Position numbers and translations under genes: made by a program. Positions 1 to 7,400 of a stretch of 64,000 nucleotides of DNA are shown piece by piece. The notes beneath the pieces were generated by a model. That model searched no databases and was not told where the DNA came from. It saw nothing but the letters and a program-made list of their open reading frames with translations. The stretch's first letter is position 1; each line of letters opens with the position of its first letter. Source of the stretch: Ferruginibacter sp. (GTDB lineage Bacteria > Bacteroidota > Bacteroidia > Chitinophagales > Chitinophagaceae); the NCBI GenBank assembly GCA_025350645.1, contig JANXXM010000029.1:1-64000 (forward strand), in the 5' to 3' direction.

Positions 1-1
1 C

Positions 2-694
2 AGCGAGCAACTGCAATTTATGCCTATGAGTGCTACCAGTAAATTTAAAATAAATTCTTTGTGGCCAAGCCCCAGTTTCGATGGAGATGTATTGCCAGGT
101 GAGCGGGAAATAAGTGATAGTGGTTTTACAGCATCGTGGAATTTTAACCGTGCAAATCTTCCTTTTGGTACAGTAAGCAGAACAAATACTGTAAAAGGAA
201 AAACAGCAGCGTTCGGTGTAAGCCTTGTGCAGCCTGCGGATCAGTATAATAAAACCATGCGAAGTGTTAAATATGCTATTTTGTTTATCGGGCTCACGTT
301 TGCATTTTTCTTTATCATAGAACTGATGCAAAAAAAATATTTTCACCCGGTGCAGTATGTTTTGGTAGGTTTGGCACTGGTAATATTTTACACGCTGCTC
401 CTATCTATTAGCGAATATATGTTGTTTGATCATGCATATTTAATTGCAGCAGCAGCAACTATTTTACTTATAACATTATACGCAAAAGGGCATTTCAACA
501 ACTGGAAAACAGCAGGAATTTTCTTTGCACTGCTGGGTTGTTTGTATGGCTTTATTTTTATTTTAATTCGCCTGGAAGATACAGCGTTACTGGTAGGTAG
601 CATTGGTTTGTTTATAGTACTTGCACTAATAATGTATGTGAGCAGAAAAATAAACTGGTATGGAGAGTCCGTAGAAATAAGGTCCCAGCAATAA
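2..694 (+). CDS. creD: CreD-family inner membrane protein (3' part, start outside window)
   Basis: The reading frame is open from base 2, so the gene begins before the window and only about its last 230 residues are seen. The first part carries the periplasmic CreD signature (WPSPSFDGDVLP, then a GFTASW segment). It is followed by about six closely spaced hydrophobic helices, the usual C-terminal layout of CreD/COG4452. In enterobacteria CreD belongs to the CreBC regulon and affects envelope integrity. In Bacteroidota its role is not established, and no creBC-like pair is visible here. The C-terminus looks complete. Confidence 0.85.
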   Translation, partial: SEQLQFMPMSATSKFKINSLWPSPSFDGDVLPGEREISDSGFTASWNFNRANLPFGTVSRTNTVKGKTAAFGVSLVQPADQYNKTMRSVKYAILFIGLTFAFFFIIELMQKKYFHPVQYVLVGLALVIFYTLLLSISEYMLFDHAYLIAAAATILLITLYAKGHFNNWKTAGIFFALLGCLYGFIFILIRLEDTALLVGSIGLFIVLALIMYVSRKINWYGESVEIRSQQ

Positions 695-732
695 CGATCA
701 TAATTGTAATCCTAAATAAATAAATCATTTTC

Positions 733-1236
733 ATGTACCGAATCATCATCAAATTACGATCTGCACTATTGGTGTATTTAACACATAATATGGCATTACC
801 CGTTTTAAAACTTATACGCAAGCCAGTTGTTTTTCCTTATAATAAAGAGCAACTCTATTTATTGCCAGAAGGTACGCTGGGCAAGGGGCTTGCGTGTTTT
901 TTAGAGGTAAACAATTTACAACTGTTGCCTTATTATGCCCGGCACGATATAAAGCATATCTTATTGTGCTACGATACTACCGATGAGGGAGAAGGAAGCC
1001 TGCAATGTTTTATGCTGGGCAATGGGCATCTTTCTTTTCCGGTAGTGGCAACGGTTGTTTATTGTTTTATAACTATGCCCGAGTATTGGCATCTTTTTCG
1101 TAAAGCCTTTATGCGAGGGCGGCAAGCGCCGGAGATAAGCCACTGGAAATGGTTTGAGATGCTGGAACAGGATAAAACTTTTTTGCAGGCACGAATTAAT
1201 ATCAATACAATAAAAATTGATGATGAAAATAATTAA
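733..1236 (+). CDS. Coq4-like protein
   Basis: A soluble protein of 167 residues. It contains LPEGTLGKGL near residues 46-55 and an HDIKH motif followed eleven residues later by Glu. This matches the HDxxHx11E metal-site motif of the Coq4 family. Coq4 proteins act in ubiquinone biosynthesis, but Bacteroidota normally use menaquinone, so the substrate here is unknown and the ubiquinone role should not be carried over. The gene follows creD by 38 bp and its 3' end overlaps the DgkA-like gene by about 17 bp, suggesting one transcript. The family call rests on the motif; the function is open. Confidence 0.65.
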   Translation: MYRIIIKLRSALLVYLTHNMALPVLKLIRKPVVFPYNKEQLYLLPEGTLGKGLACFLEVNNLQLLPYYARHDIKHILLCYDTTDEGEGSLQCFMLGNGHLSFPVVATVVYCFITMPEYWHLFRKAFMRGRQAPEISHWKWFEMLEQDKTFLQARININTIKIDDENN

Positions 1237-1579
1237 CTCCTTTAAATATGCACTGGCAGGAATTGTAGCTGCATGCAAAACAGAAATTAATTTTCGTATA
1301 GAAATAGCTGCCGCAATAATTGTAACAGCCGCCGGATTTTATTTTAAAATTTCGCAAGGGGAATGGCTGGTAGTAGTGTTTAATATTGCGGCAGTGCTTT
1401 CGCTGGAGCTTATAAATACGGCAATAGAAAAAGCTTGTAATCTTTTTACAACACAACAAAATGCAGCCATAAAAATAATTAAAGATGTGGCTGCTGCTGC
1501 AGTACTTATTGCGGCAGTAGCAGCATTTATTAGCGGCGTAATTATTTTTTTACCAAAAATTATTTCTTTAATTAAATAA
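1220..1579 (+). CDS. dgkA: Diacylglycerol/undecaprenol kinase, DgkA family
   Basis: An integral membrane kinase of about 119 residues with three hydrophobic helices. FRIE near the N-terminus and ELINTAIE in the second helix match the acidic catalytic residues of the DgkA family. In non-enterobacterial species these enzymes usually phosphorylate undecaprenol, feeding lipid carrier to peptidoglycan and polysaccharide synthesis. After NTAIE the usual VVD is replaced by KACN, a mild departure. The start is ambiguous: TTG at 1217 is followed by ATG at 1220 and 1223. An ATG is preferred, which overlaps the upstream gene. Confidence 0.85.
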   Translation: MMKIINSFKYALAGIVAACKTEINFRIEIAAAIIVTAAGFYFKISQGEWLVVVFNIAAVLSLELINTAIEKACNLFTTQQNAAIKIIKDVAAAAVLIAAVAAFISGVIIFLPKIISLIK

Positions 1580-1590
1580 AATTTTAAAAA

Positions 1591-2250
1591 ATGAAAATAA
1601 ATACTTTTTTTAACCGCTGGCTTTTTTGCTGCTTTCTTTTTATTGCAGCAATTATTGCAGCACGAATAAAATATACAGGTCATTCGCACTTTATCTTTTT
1701 AATCTGGAATCTTTTTCTAGCCTACATTCCATATATACTAAGCGAATTTTTTAAAACAATATATTACAAAGCAAAATGGAAGCAGGTGGCACTTTTTGTA
1801 AGCTGGTTATTGTTTTTTCCCAATGCACTTTATATTGTTACCGATATTATTCACCTGGAAGAAATACCAGGTGTACCACTATGGTTTGATGCGGTGCTAT
1901 TATTTACCTCATCCTTTGCGGGGCTAGCATTGGCATTTGCATCGCTGGCAAATGTAGAGATTTTTATGAGCAGATATTTTTCCCGGAAAACAATGCCAGC
2001 TCTTATTATGCTGTTATTGTTTGCCGGTTCGTTTGGTGTATACCTGGGCAGGTTTCAGCGTTGGAATAGCTGGAATGTAAAAAACAATCCACTAGCATTG
2101 GCTGCAGATATTACCGGCAGGTTTATAAACCCGGCTGCACATTTTCGCTCATGGGTTATTGTATTTTTTCTTACCATCTTGTACAGTGTTTGCTGGTATT
2201 TTTTAAAAGCTTTTCCCAAAACGAATAAAATGGAGATATATGTAGGTTAA
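1591..2250 (+). CDS. DUF1361 family membrane protein
   Basis: A 219-residue multi-spanning membrane protein with about six or seven hydrophobic helices. The segment WLLFFPNALYIVTDIIHL near residues 72-89 is the hallmark of DUF1361. The function of the family is unknown. The gene begins 11 bp after the kinase gene and shares its strand, so it probably belongs to the same transcript. No catalytic motif or signal peptide other than the helices is seen. Confidence 0.8.
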   Translation: MKINTFFNRWLFCCFLFIAAIIAARIKYTGHSHFIFLIWNLFLAYIPYILSEFFKTIYYKAKWKQVALFVSWLLFFPNALYIVTDIIHLEEIPGVPLWFDAVLLFTSSFAGLALAFASLANVEIFMSRYFSRKTMPALIMLLLFAGSFGVYLGRFQRWNSWNVKNNPLALAADITGRFINPAAHFRSWVIVFFLTILYSVCWYFLKAFPKTNKMEIYVG

Positions 2251-2304
2251 TGAATACTGCTTCATCACAGTTTTACTTTTTTATATCTAAAAATAATTGC
2301 TTTA

Positions 2305-2511
2305 ATGAACGGATTAATGGTTATGCTGTTTTTGCTAATAGCTGAACCGCTAGTAGGAACCATTATTGGTGTGGTAAAATTTTTCAGCAGTGATTCACAA
2401 ATAAAAAATAGCGGGAGGCAATGGCTGCTTGCTGCTGTAATCCTTTTTGCTGAAGAAATATTAATTGGTTATCCCCTTTGCTCTGGAGTGGGTATTGGTG
2501 GCGGGCATTAA
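2305..2511 (+). CDS. Small hydrophobic protein, hypothetical
   Basis: A 68-residue reading frame with two hydrophobic stretches (about residues 4-25 and 40-56) and a Gly-rich end (GVGIGGGH). No family is recognised. It lies 54 bp after the DUF1361 gene on the same strand. The composition fits a small membrane protein, but there is no independent support for translation. Confidence 0.4.
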   Translation: MNGLMVMLFLLIAEPLVGTIIGVVKFFSSDSQIKNSGRQWLLAAVILFAEEILIGYPLCSGVGIGGGH

Positions 2512-2659
2512 TTCATAGCGTTGTTAAAGATCAATTTTTATAATGCTAGAGTGTAGTGGTGAGGGTATCAATTTAAAATTTTTTTATTGTAAAATCCTAT
2601 CATCATGTTGTATGTTCATTTCTATAAATGATGCCATAAAAGTATACAGCCGAAATTAT

Positions 2660-2736
2660 AGCCCCGATAGAAACGAAAATCCTTTTTTTACGGGCTCAAG
2701 TATGGGCTAAAAAAAGATTATAGTGTATAGCGGGAC
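2660..2736. repeat. REP-like imperfect palindrome
   Basis: An imperfect inverted repeat. The left arm at about 2662-2690 begins CCCCGATAG and ends in a T-run. The right arm at about 2708-2734 begins with an A-run and ends TATAGCGGG. The arms share roughly 70 percent of bases around a short loop with GGGCTC and GGGCT blocks. It sits in the 360-bp gap between a small membrane gene and the response regulator, where no gene is seen. Confidence 0.45.
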
Positions 2737-2800
2737 CAATGTTTATTAAAATTACTAACGCTTATGCTCCTAAAGCTGCGGGCAAGCCCAAAATTATTCA

Positions 2801-2840
2801 AAAAAAACAGGCCTCCGATTATTTCGAAGCCCTGTTTAAT
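2801..2840 (-). terminator. Rho-independent terminator of the response regulator gene
   Basis: AAACAGG at 2805-2811 pairs with CCTGTTT at 2831-2837, and the stem is extended inward by a GC-rich section with G-U pairs. On the minus strand the stem is followed by a run of eight T. It lies about 35 bp past the stop codon of the regulator gene. Confidence 0.75.
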
Positions 2841-2871
2841 ATTTTATGTTTTATGTTTAAAAATTTAGAAC

Positions 2872-3582
2872 CTACTCCTGCACTACTAACCTAAATCCAT
2901 TTCCATGAATATTTACAATTTCTATTTTAGCATCTTCTTTTAAATACTTGCGGAGTTTTGCAATATACACATCCATACTGCGGCCATTAAAATAAGTATC
3001 GCTACCCCATATTTTTTTGAGGGCGGCTTCTCTTGGCAATAAATCATTTTTGTATTCACTCAGCATTTTCAGCAATTCATTTTCTTTTGGCGATAGTGTT
3101 TGTACTTTACCATTTACGGTAAGTTCTCTAAGCCTGGGATTAAAATGATACGAGGCAAGGTCAAATTCTGCATTGGCTTCATCTCTGTGCAATTCTTCGT
3201 TGCGTTTAAGAATAGCTTTTATTTTATGCAATAATACTTCGCTGTCAAATGGTTTAGTTATGTAATCATCTGCACCCAATTTATAGCCTTGTATAATATC
3301 ATCTTTCATTGTTTTTGCGCTCAAAAAAAACAGGGGCACATCAGGGTTTATATCCCTCACTTCTTCTGCAAGTGCAAAGCCATCCATATTGGGCATCATT
3401 ACATCCAGCAGGCAAATATCAAATTTTTCTCTTTGAAAAGCTGCAAGTCCTAGCCTGCCGTCTCTTTCCAGTATTACATCATAATCATTTAATTCCAGGT
3501 AATTTTTGAGTACCATACCCAGGTTGGTATCATCTTCACACAATAATATTTTTGGTTTTATTGCTTCTTTAATTGCTTCCAT
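2872..3582 (-). CDS. OmpR-family response regulator
   Basis: A 236-residue two-domain regulator. The receiver domain covers about residues 10-125, with the acidic pair EDD at 16-18, the phospho-acceptor Asp60 in LLDVMMPNMDG and the KPF lysine near residue 110. A winged-helix DNA-binding domain covers about residues 140-233. It resembles RprY-type regulators of Bacteroidota. No histidine kinase lies nearby, so it is an orphan in this window and its signal cannot be inferred. A strong terminator follows. The upstream gene is a minus-strand peroxidase about 150 bp away. Confidence 0.9.
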   Translation of the reverse strand: MEAIKEAIKPKILLCEDDTNLGMVLKNYLELNDYDVILERDGRLGLAAFQREKFDICLLDVMMPNMDGFALAEEVRDINPDVPLFFLSAKTMKDDIIQGYKLGADDYITKPFDSEVLLHKIKAILKRNEELHRDEANAEFDLASYHFNPRLRELTVNGKVQTLSPKENELLKMLSEYKNDLLPREAALKKIWGSDTYFNGRSMDVYIAKLRKYLKEDAKIEIVNIHGNGFRLVVQE

Positions 3583-3730
3583 GTTTTTTAAAGTTTATGT
3601 ACAAATAAAATGAATTGATAGTTGATACTGCTAATATAATGCCTAATTTTTTGTTAACCTATTTTAAGATTTAATAGCGGTAAAGCACAAAAAATGATAT
3701 TTTATTCAACATAAAAAAGTATCAGCTTTC

Positions 3731-4699
3731 TTAAAATATGCGAAGCTTATTCTTTTTTATATAGGCTTTGTCTGTAAGCGTTTTTAAAAATGAAATTATA
3801 TCATCCTGTTCTTTTTGCGTGAGCCCGAGCGGTTTATTAAATGCACTATCTATATTTACCTGGTGCGGAAAAAATCCTTTGGGGTTGTTATAGTAACGAA
3901 GCACCTCCTGCAAGGTTGCAAACATGCCATTGTGCATGTAAGGGGCTGTTACTGCTACATTTCTTAAACCAGGTATTTTAAATTTACCCATGTCACTTTC
4001 TTTTTTTGTAATGCGGTACCGCCCACTGTCTGTTAAAAAATTTCCGTTAAATAAACCTATATTTTTAAATTCATCGCTTGTAAAATCTTCACGAAAATGG
4101 CAATCAAAACATTTTGCTTTTTCACCAATAAACAATTGTCTTCCGTTTTCTTCTGCTATGGTTAACTGGCCATCGCCATTTGCCCAATCGTCAAACCTGC
4201 TATCCACTGTTTCCAACGTTTGCTCATACGCAGCAAATGCAGCCGATAAATTTTTAGCATTGGGTTTTTGTTTAAAAATTTTTAGAAATAAATTTTTGTA
4301 CGATACATTTTTATTTAAGCGCTGTACCGCTTCTGCTACAGGCAGCCCCATTTCATTATGATCTGCCATGGGTATAAGCGATTGCTCCGCTAAAGATGCA
4401 GCCCTGCCATCCCAAAAAAAATAGGGCCTGTTTTTCATATTTAAAACAGAAGGAGTATTTCTATTTCCTTCAATATTATGTATGCCTATACTTAAAGCCA
4501 CCGTATCTGCAAAGGCATACTCCGGCTTGTGGCAGCTTGCACAGCTTATGCTCGAATCTGCAGATAATATTTTTTCGCTAAATAATTTTTTGCCCAAAGT
4601 GGCCCGGGTGGTTATGGATTTGTTGTCGGCATTAGTAATAAAACCAAGCGCACTTACTAATAAAGCAAATAAAATAAATGGATAAAAAAATAACTTCAT
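3731..4699 (-). CDS. Di-haem cytochrome c peroxidase (CcpA/MauG family)
   Basis: A 322-residue exported protein starting with a hydrophobic signal segment (residues about 3-20). It has two haem c sites, CASCH near residue 53 and CFDCH near residue 197, and the PYMHNGMF motif with a distal Met/His region typical of bacterial di-haem peroxidases. These periplasmic enzymes reduce hydrogen peroxide with electrons from small cytochromes or, in the MauG branch, oxidise proteins. Length is normal. No obvious partner lies next to it. Cytochromes c occur elsewhere in the window at 25.4 and 60.3 kb. Confidence 0.9.
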   Translation of the reverse strand: MKLFFYPFILFALLVSALGFITNADNKSITTRATLGKKLFSEKILSADSSISCASCHKPEYAFADTVALSIGIHNIEGNRNTPSVLNMKNRPYFFWDGRAASLAEQSLIPMADHNEMGLPVAEAVQRLNKNVSYKNLFLKIFKQKPNAKNLSAAFAAYEQTLETVDSRFDDWANGDGQLTIAEENGRQLFIGEKAKCFDCHFREDFTSDEFKNIGLFNGNFLTDSGRYRITKKESDMGKFKIPGLRNVAVTAPYMHNGMFATLQEVLRYYNNPKGFFPHQVNIDSAFNKPLGLTQKEQDDIISFLKTLTDKAYIKKNKLRIF

Positions 4700-4776
4700 A
4701 GCCTAAAAATACTACCCTTTTTATAAATGTTTTGTATGAAGTTTCATTGTAACTTTCCTGCTTAAAATAAACTGCC

Positions 4777-6330
4777 ATGACGGACCAAACTGCTTTTACT
4801 GAATTGATAACAAACGGCTACACTTTTAAAGGAGAAGCTGTACAAATTGGGGCTGCTATTTTAGACGGGGTAGTAGTGCCAGATGCTAAAATATTTTTGC
4901 CTTTAAAAACAATGAACAGGCATGGGCTTATTGCCGGTGCTACAGGTACAGGTAAAACAAAAACCTTGCAGATGATAAGCGAGTTTTTAAGCGATGCAAG
5001 TGTACCGGTTTTGCTGATGGATATAAAAGGAGATCTTAGTGGCATAGCCGCTACCGGAGCTTCTAACGATAAGGTGGTAGATCGGTATCAAAAATTAAAT
5101 CTTACCTATACACCCTCTCAATTTCCTGCAGAATTATTATCGCTTACCGGAAAAGATGGTGTAAAATTACGAGCTACTGTTACGGAATTTGGGCCGGTAT
5201 TGTTAAGTAAAATTTTAGGATTGAATGATACGCAGGGAGGCGTAGTAGCACTTATTTTTAAATACTGCGATGATAATAAATTGCCACTGCTAGATCTTAA
5301 AGATCTTATAAAAACCCTGCAGTATATTGGTGATGAGGGAAAAGATGAAATAGAAAAAGCTTATGGTAAAATATCGACCACTTCTACCGGTACTATTTTA
5401 AGAAAAGTAATAGAACTGCAACAGCAGGGTGCAGATATTTTTTTTGGTGAAAAAAGTTTTGAAACAGATGATTTAATGCGGATGAGTGATGATGGTCGTG
5501 GGGTTATAAGTATTTTACGGGTAATGGATATTCAGGATAAGCCAAAACTATTTTCTACGTTCATGTTACAAATGCTTGCAGAATTGTATGCATCATCGCC
5601 AGAGGAAGGCGACCTGGATAAACCCAAACTGGTACTCATTATTGATGAAGCTCACCTTATTTTTCAGGAAGCCAGCAGCGATCTGGTACAGCAAATAGAA
5701 ACCACCATTAAGCTCATTCGCTCCAAAGGAATTGGCATTTTTTTCTGCACACAAAACCCTATGGATATTCCTGCATCGGTGCTGGGGCAACTGGGTATGA
5801 AAATACAACATGCACTAAGAGCATTTACTGCAGCAGATAGAAAAACAATAAAGCAAACGGCAGATAATTATCCAGAATCTGCATTCTATAAAACAGAAGA
5901 TCTTATTACGCAACTGGGTATTGGAGAAGCGCTGGTAACATTGCTTAATGAAAAAGGAATTCCCACACCACTTGCGCATACTATGCTTTGCAGCCCACGC
6001 ACCCGTATGGATGTGCTCACACAGGCCGAAGTAGATCTCATAAATACCAAAAGTAAAGTGGTAGCAAAATACAGTGAGGATGTAGATGCCGAAAGTGCTT
6101 ACGAGTTGCTTAATGCAAAAATAAAAACAGCACAGGAGAACGGTGCTGCAGAAATAAGTAAAGGAAAACAACCCAAAGAAGAGCCTTCTACCTTTGAAAA
6201 AATAGCTGATAATTCCGTAGTAAAAAGTATGACCAGAACAGCAGGAAATATGATTGTGCGCTCGCTGCTGGGTGTGCTAGGGCTTGGCGGCAGAAGCAGT
6301 AGCAGCAGTAAAAAATCGAGCTGGTTTTAA
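4777..6330 (+). CDS. HerA-like ATPase, DUF853 (YjgR) family
   Basis: A 517-residue cytoplasmic ATPase. Walker A GATGTGKT is at residues 54-61 and Walker B LVLIIDEAH near residue 286. The ATPase is followed by a Gln/Arg-finger region (FFCTQNPMDIP) and a low-complexity Ser tail. This is the DUF853/YjgR family of HerA/FtsK-type ATPases, whose cellular role is not settled. Unlike defence-linked HerA, no nuclease partner (NurA, Sir2, DUF4297) is adjacent, so a defence function is not supported. The gene has its own upstream region, divergent from the peroxidase gene. Confidence 0.9.
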   Translation: MTDQTAFTELITNGYTFKGEAVQIGAAILDGVVVPDAKIFLPLKTMNRHGLIAGATGTGKTKTLQMISEFLSDASVPVLLMDIKGDLSGIAATGASNDKVVDRYQKLNLTYTPSQFPAELLSLTGKDGVKLRATVTEFGPVLLSKILGLNDTQGGVVALIFKYCDDNKLPLLDLKDLIKTLQYIGDEGKDEIEKAYGKISTTSTGTILRKVIELQQQGADIFFGEKSFETDDLMRMSDDGRGVISILRVMDIQDKPKLFSTFMLQMLAELYASSPEEGDLDKPKLVLIIDEAHLIFQEASSDLVQQIETTIKLIRSKGIGIFFCTQNPMDIPASVLGQLGMKIQHALRAFTAADRKTIKQTADNYPESAFYKTEDLITQLGIGEALVTLLNEKGIPTPLAHTMLCSPRTRMDVLTQAEVDLINTKSKVVAKYSEDVDAESAYELLNAKIKTAQENGAAEISKGKQPKEEPSTFEKIADNSVVKSMTRTAGNMIVRSLLGVLGLGGRSSSSSKKSSWF

Positions 6331-6344
6331 AGAATATTTGTTAA

Positions 6345-6390
6345 TGATGATTGATGATTTATGAATTACATGATGAATGATGAATGTTCA
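6345..6390. repeat. Degenerate heptanucleotide repeat tract
   Basis: From 6346 the sequence reads as 7-base units GATGATT, GATGATT, TATGAAT, TACATGA, TGAATGA, TGAATGT. The first 22 bases recur at 21290-21311 with two differences. The tract is intergenic, just after the HerA-like gene. Confidence 0.5.
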
Positions 6391-6611
6391 TTTAACCGTT
6401 TACTATTCACAAATAAAATCGATAATGTTCAAATATTATAGTACACCTGTTTATTTATAAAATAATATTTACCGTTTCATTAGAACGGAACAAAATTGAA
6501 AAATTTGATTTTATTACCGCCTCAGCGGAACGGAATATGGGTAGATTTTATCATCATCAAATATTTATTTACAACCTGCATAATAATTTTTTGAAATTAC
6601 CCTTTTTACCA

Positions 6612-7397
6612 ATGAAGCCAAAACGAAAATTATTATGGTATCTTTTTTCAATCAGCTGTTTTTTTATTGTATTTACATCGGCTTGTTTTGCCCAAAATGT
6701 ATCACAAAATAAATATGGGCTTACGGTTATTAAAACTAAAAAAGAGTTTAAAAAATCTGTAAAAAATAATCCTGCCGCACAATTGGTAAATTTAAAAAAA
6801 TATATTCCTTCAATTGTATTCGATCTTCGTTATGCCAGCGATAATAATTTTATGCAACAAAAATTATATCCTCCTATAATAACAACTTACTTGCGCAAAG
6901 CTGCAGCAGATTCTTTGCTGGCAGTGCAAAAAGCATTAAATAAAATGGCACTGGGGCTAAAAATATTTGATGCCTATCGTCCCTATTCCGTTACCGAAAA
7001 AATGTGGCAACTGGTGCATGATGATCGCTATGCAGCCGACCCCAAAACCGGTAGCGGCCATAACAGGGGCATTGCGGTAGACCTTACCATTATTGATTTA
7101 CAAACAATGCAGGAATTAAACATGGGCACAAATTTTGATAATTTTAGCGATACCGCACATCATGATTTTACTGCCTTGCCACCTAATGTTGTAAGCAATA
7201 GAAAACTGCTGAAAGACCTGATGGAGCTGCATGGTTTTAAACCATTGCAAACAGAATGGTGGCATTATAGTTTTACCGCTGCAAAAAATGAAGCATTGCT
7301 GGATATTCCTTTTAAAAAAATAATTAGGTATAGTTTATTTACGGTTTGCCAAACATGGAGTTACTTGTTTTACAAATGTTTTTCGGTAAATTCGTAG
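6612..7397 (+). CDS. D-Ala-D-Ala dipeptidase, VanX/DdpX-like (M15D)
   Basis: A 261-residue exported zinc peptidase. The ATG at 6612 is preferred over the upstream in-frame ATG at 6537. It directly precedes a signal peptide (basic MKPKRK, hydrophobic core, ACFAQ cleavage region). Family motifs are FDAYRPY, the zinc-binding GSGHNRGIAVDLT and the catalytic EWWHYSF. The enzyme cleaves D-Ala-D-Ala, in most bacteria for peptidoglycan turnover or nutrient use. No vanA-like or vanH-like gene is present, so glycopeptide resistance is not indicated. About 30 residues after EWWHY form a hydrophobic tail that is longer than usual. The SpoT gene starts 3 bp after the stop. Confidence 0.88.
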   Translation: MKPKRKLLWYLFSISCFFIVFTSACFAQNVSQNKYGLTVIKTKKEFKKSVKNNPAAQLVNLKKYIPSIVFDLRYASDNNFMQQKLYPPIITTYLRKAAADSLLAVQKALNKMALGLKIFDAYRPYSVTEKMWQLVHDDRYAADPKTGSGHNRGIAVDLTIIDLQTMQELNMGTNFDNFSDTAHHDFTALPPNVVSNRKLLKDLMELHGFKPLQTEWWHYSFTAAKNEALLDIPFKKIIRYSLFTVCQTWSYLFYKCFSVNS

Positions 7398-7400
7398 TAC

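Noticed and set aside
2512..2871. Decayed gene in the 360-bp gap before the regulator
   Set aside because: No frame shows similarity to a known protein; the region is better explained by a palindrome and a terminator.
4777..6330. HerA-like ATPase as part of a defence system
   Set aside because: No nuclease, Sir2 or other defence partner is adjacent; DUF853/YjgR proteins are common outside defence islands.
6612..7397. VanX-like dipeptidase as glycopeptide resistance
   Set aside because: No D-Ala-D-Lac ligase, VanH or VanS/VanR genes are near; stand-alone homologues act in turnover.
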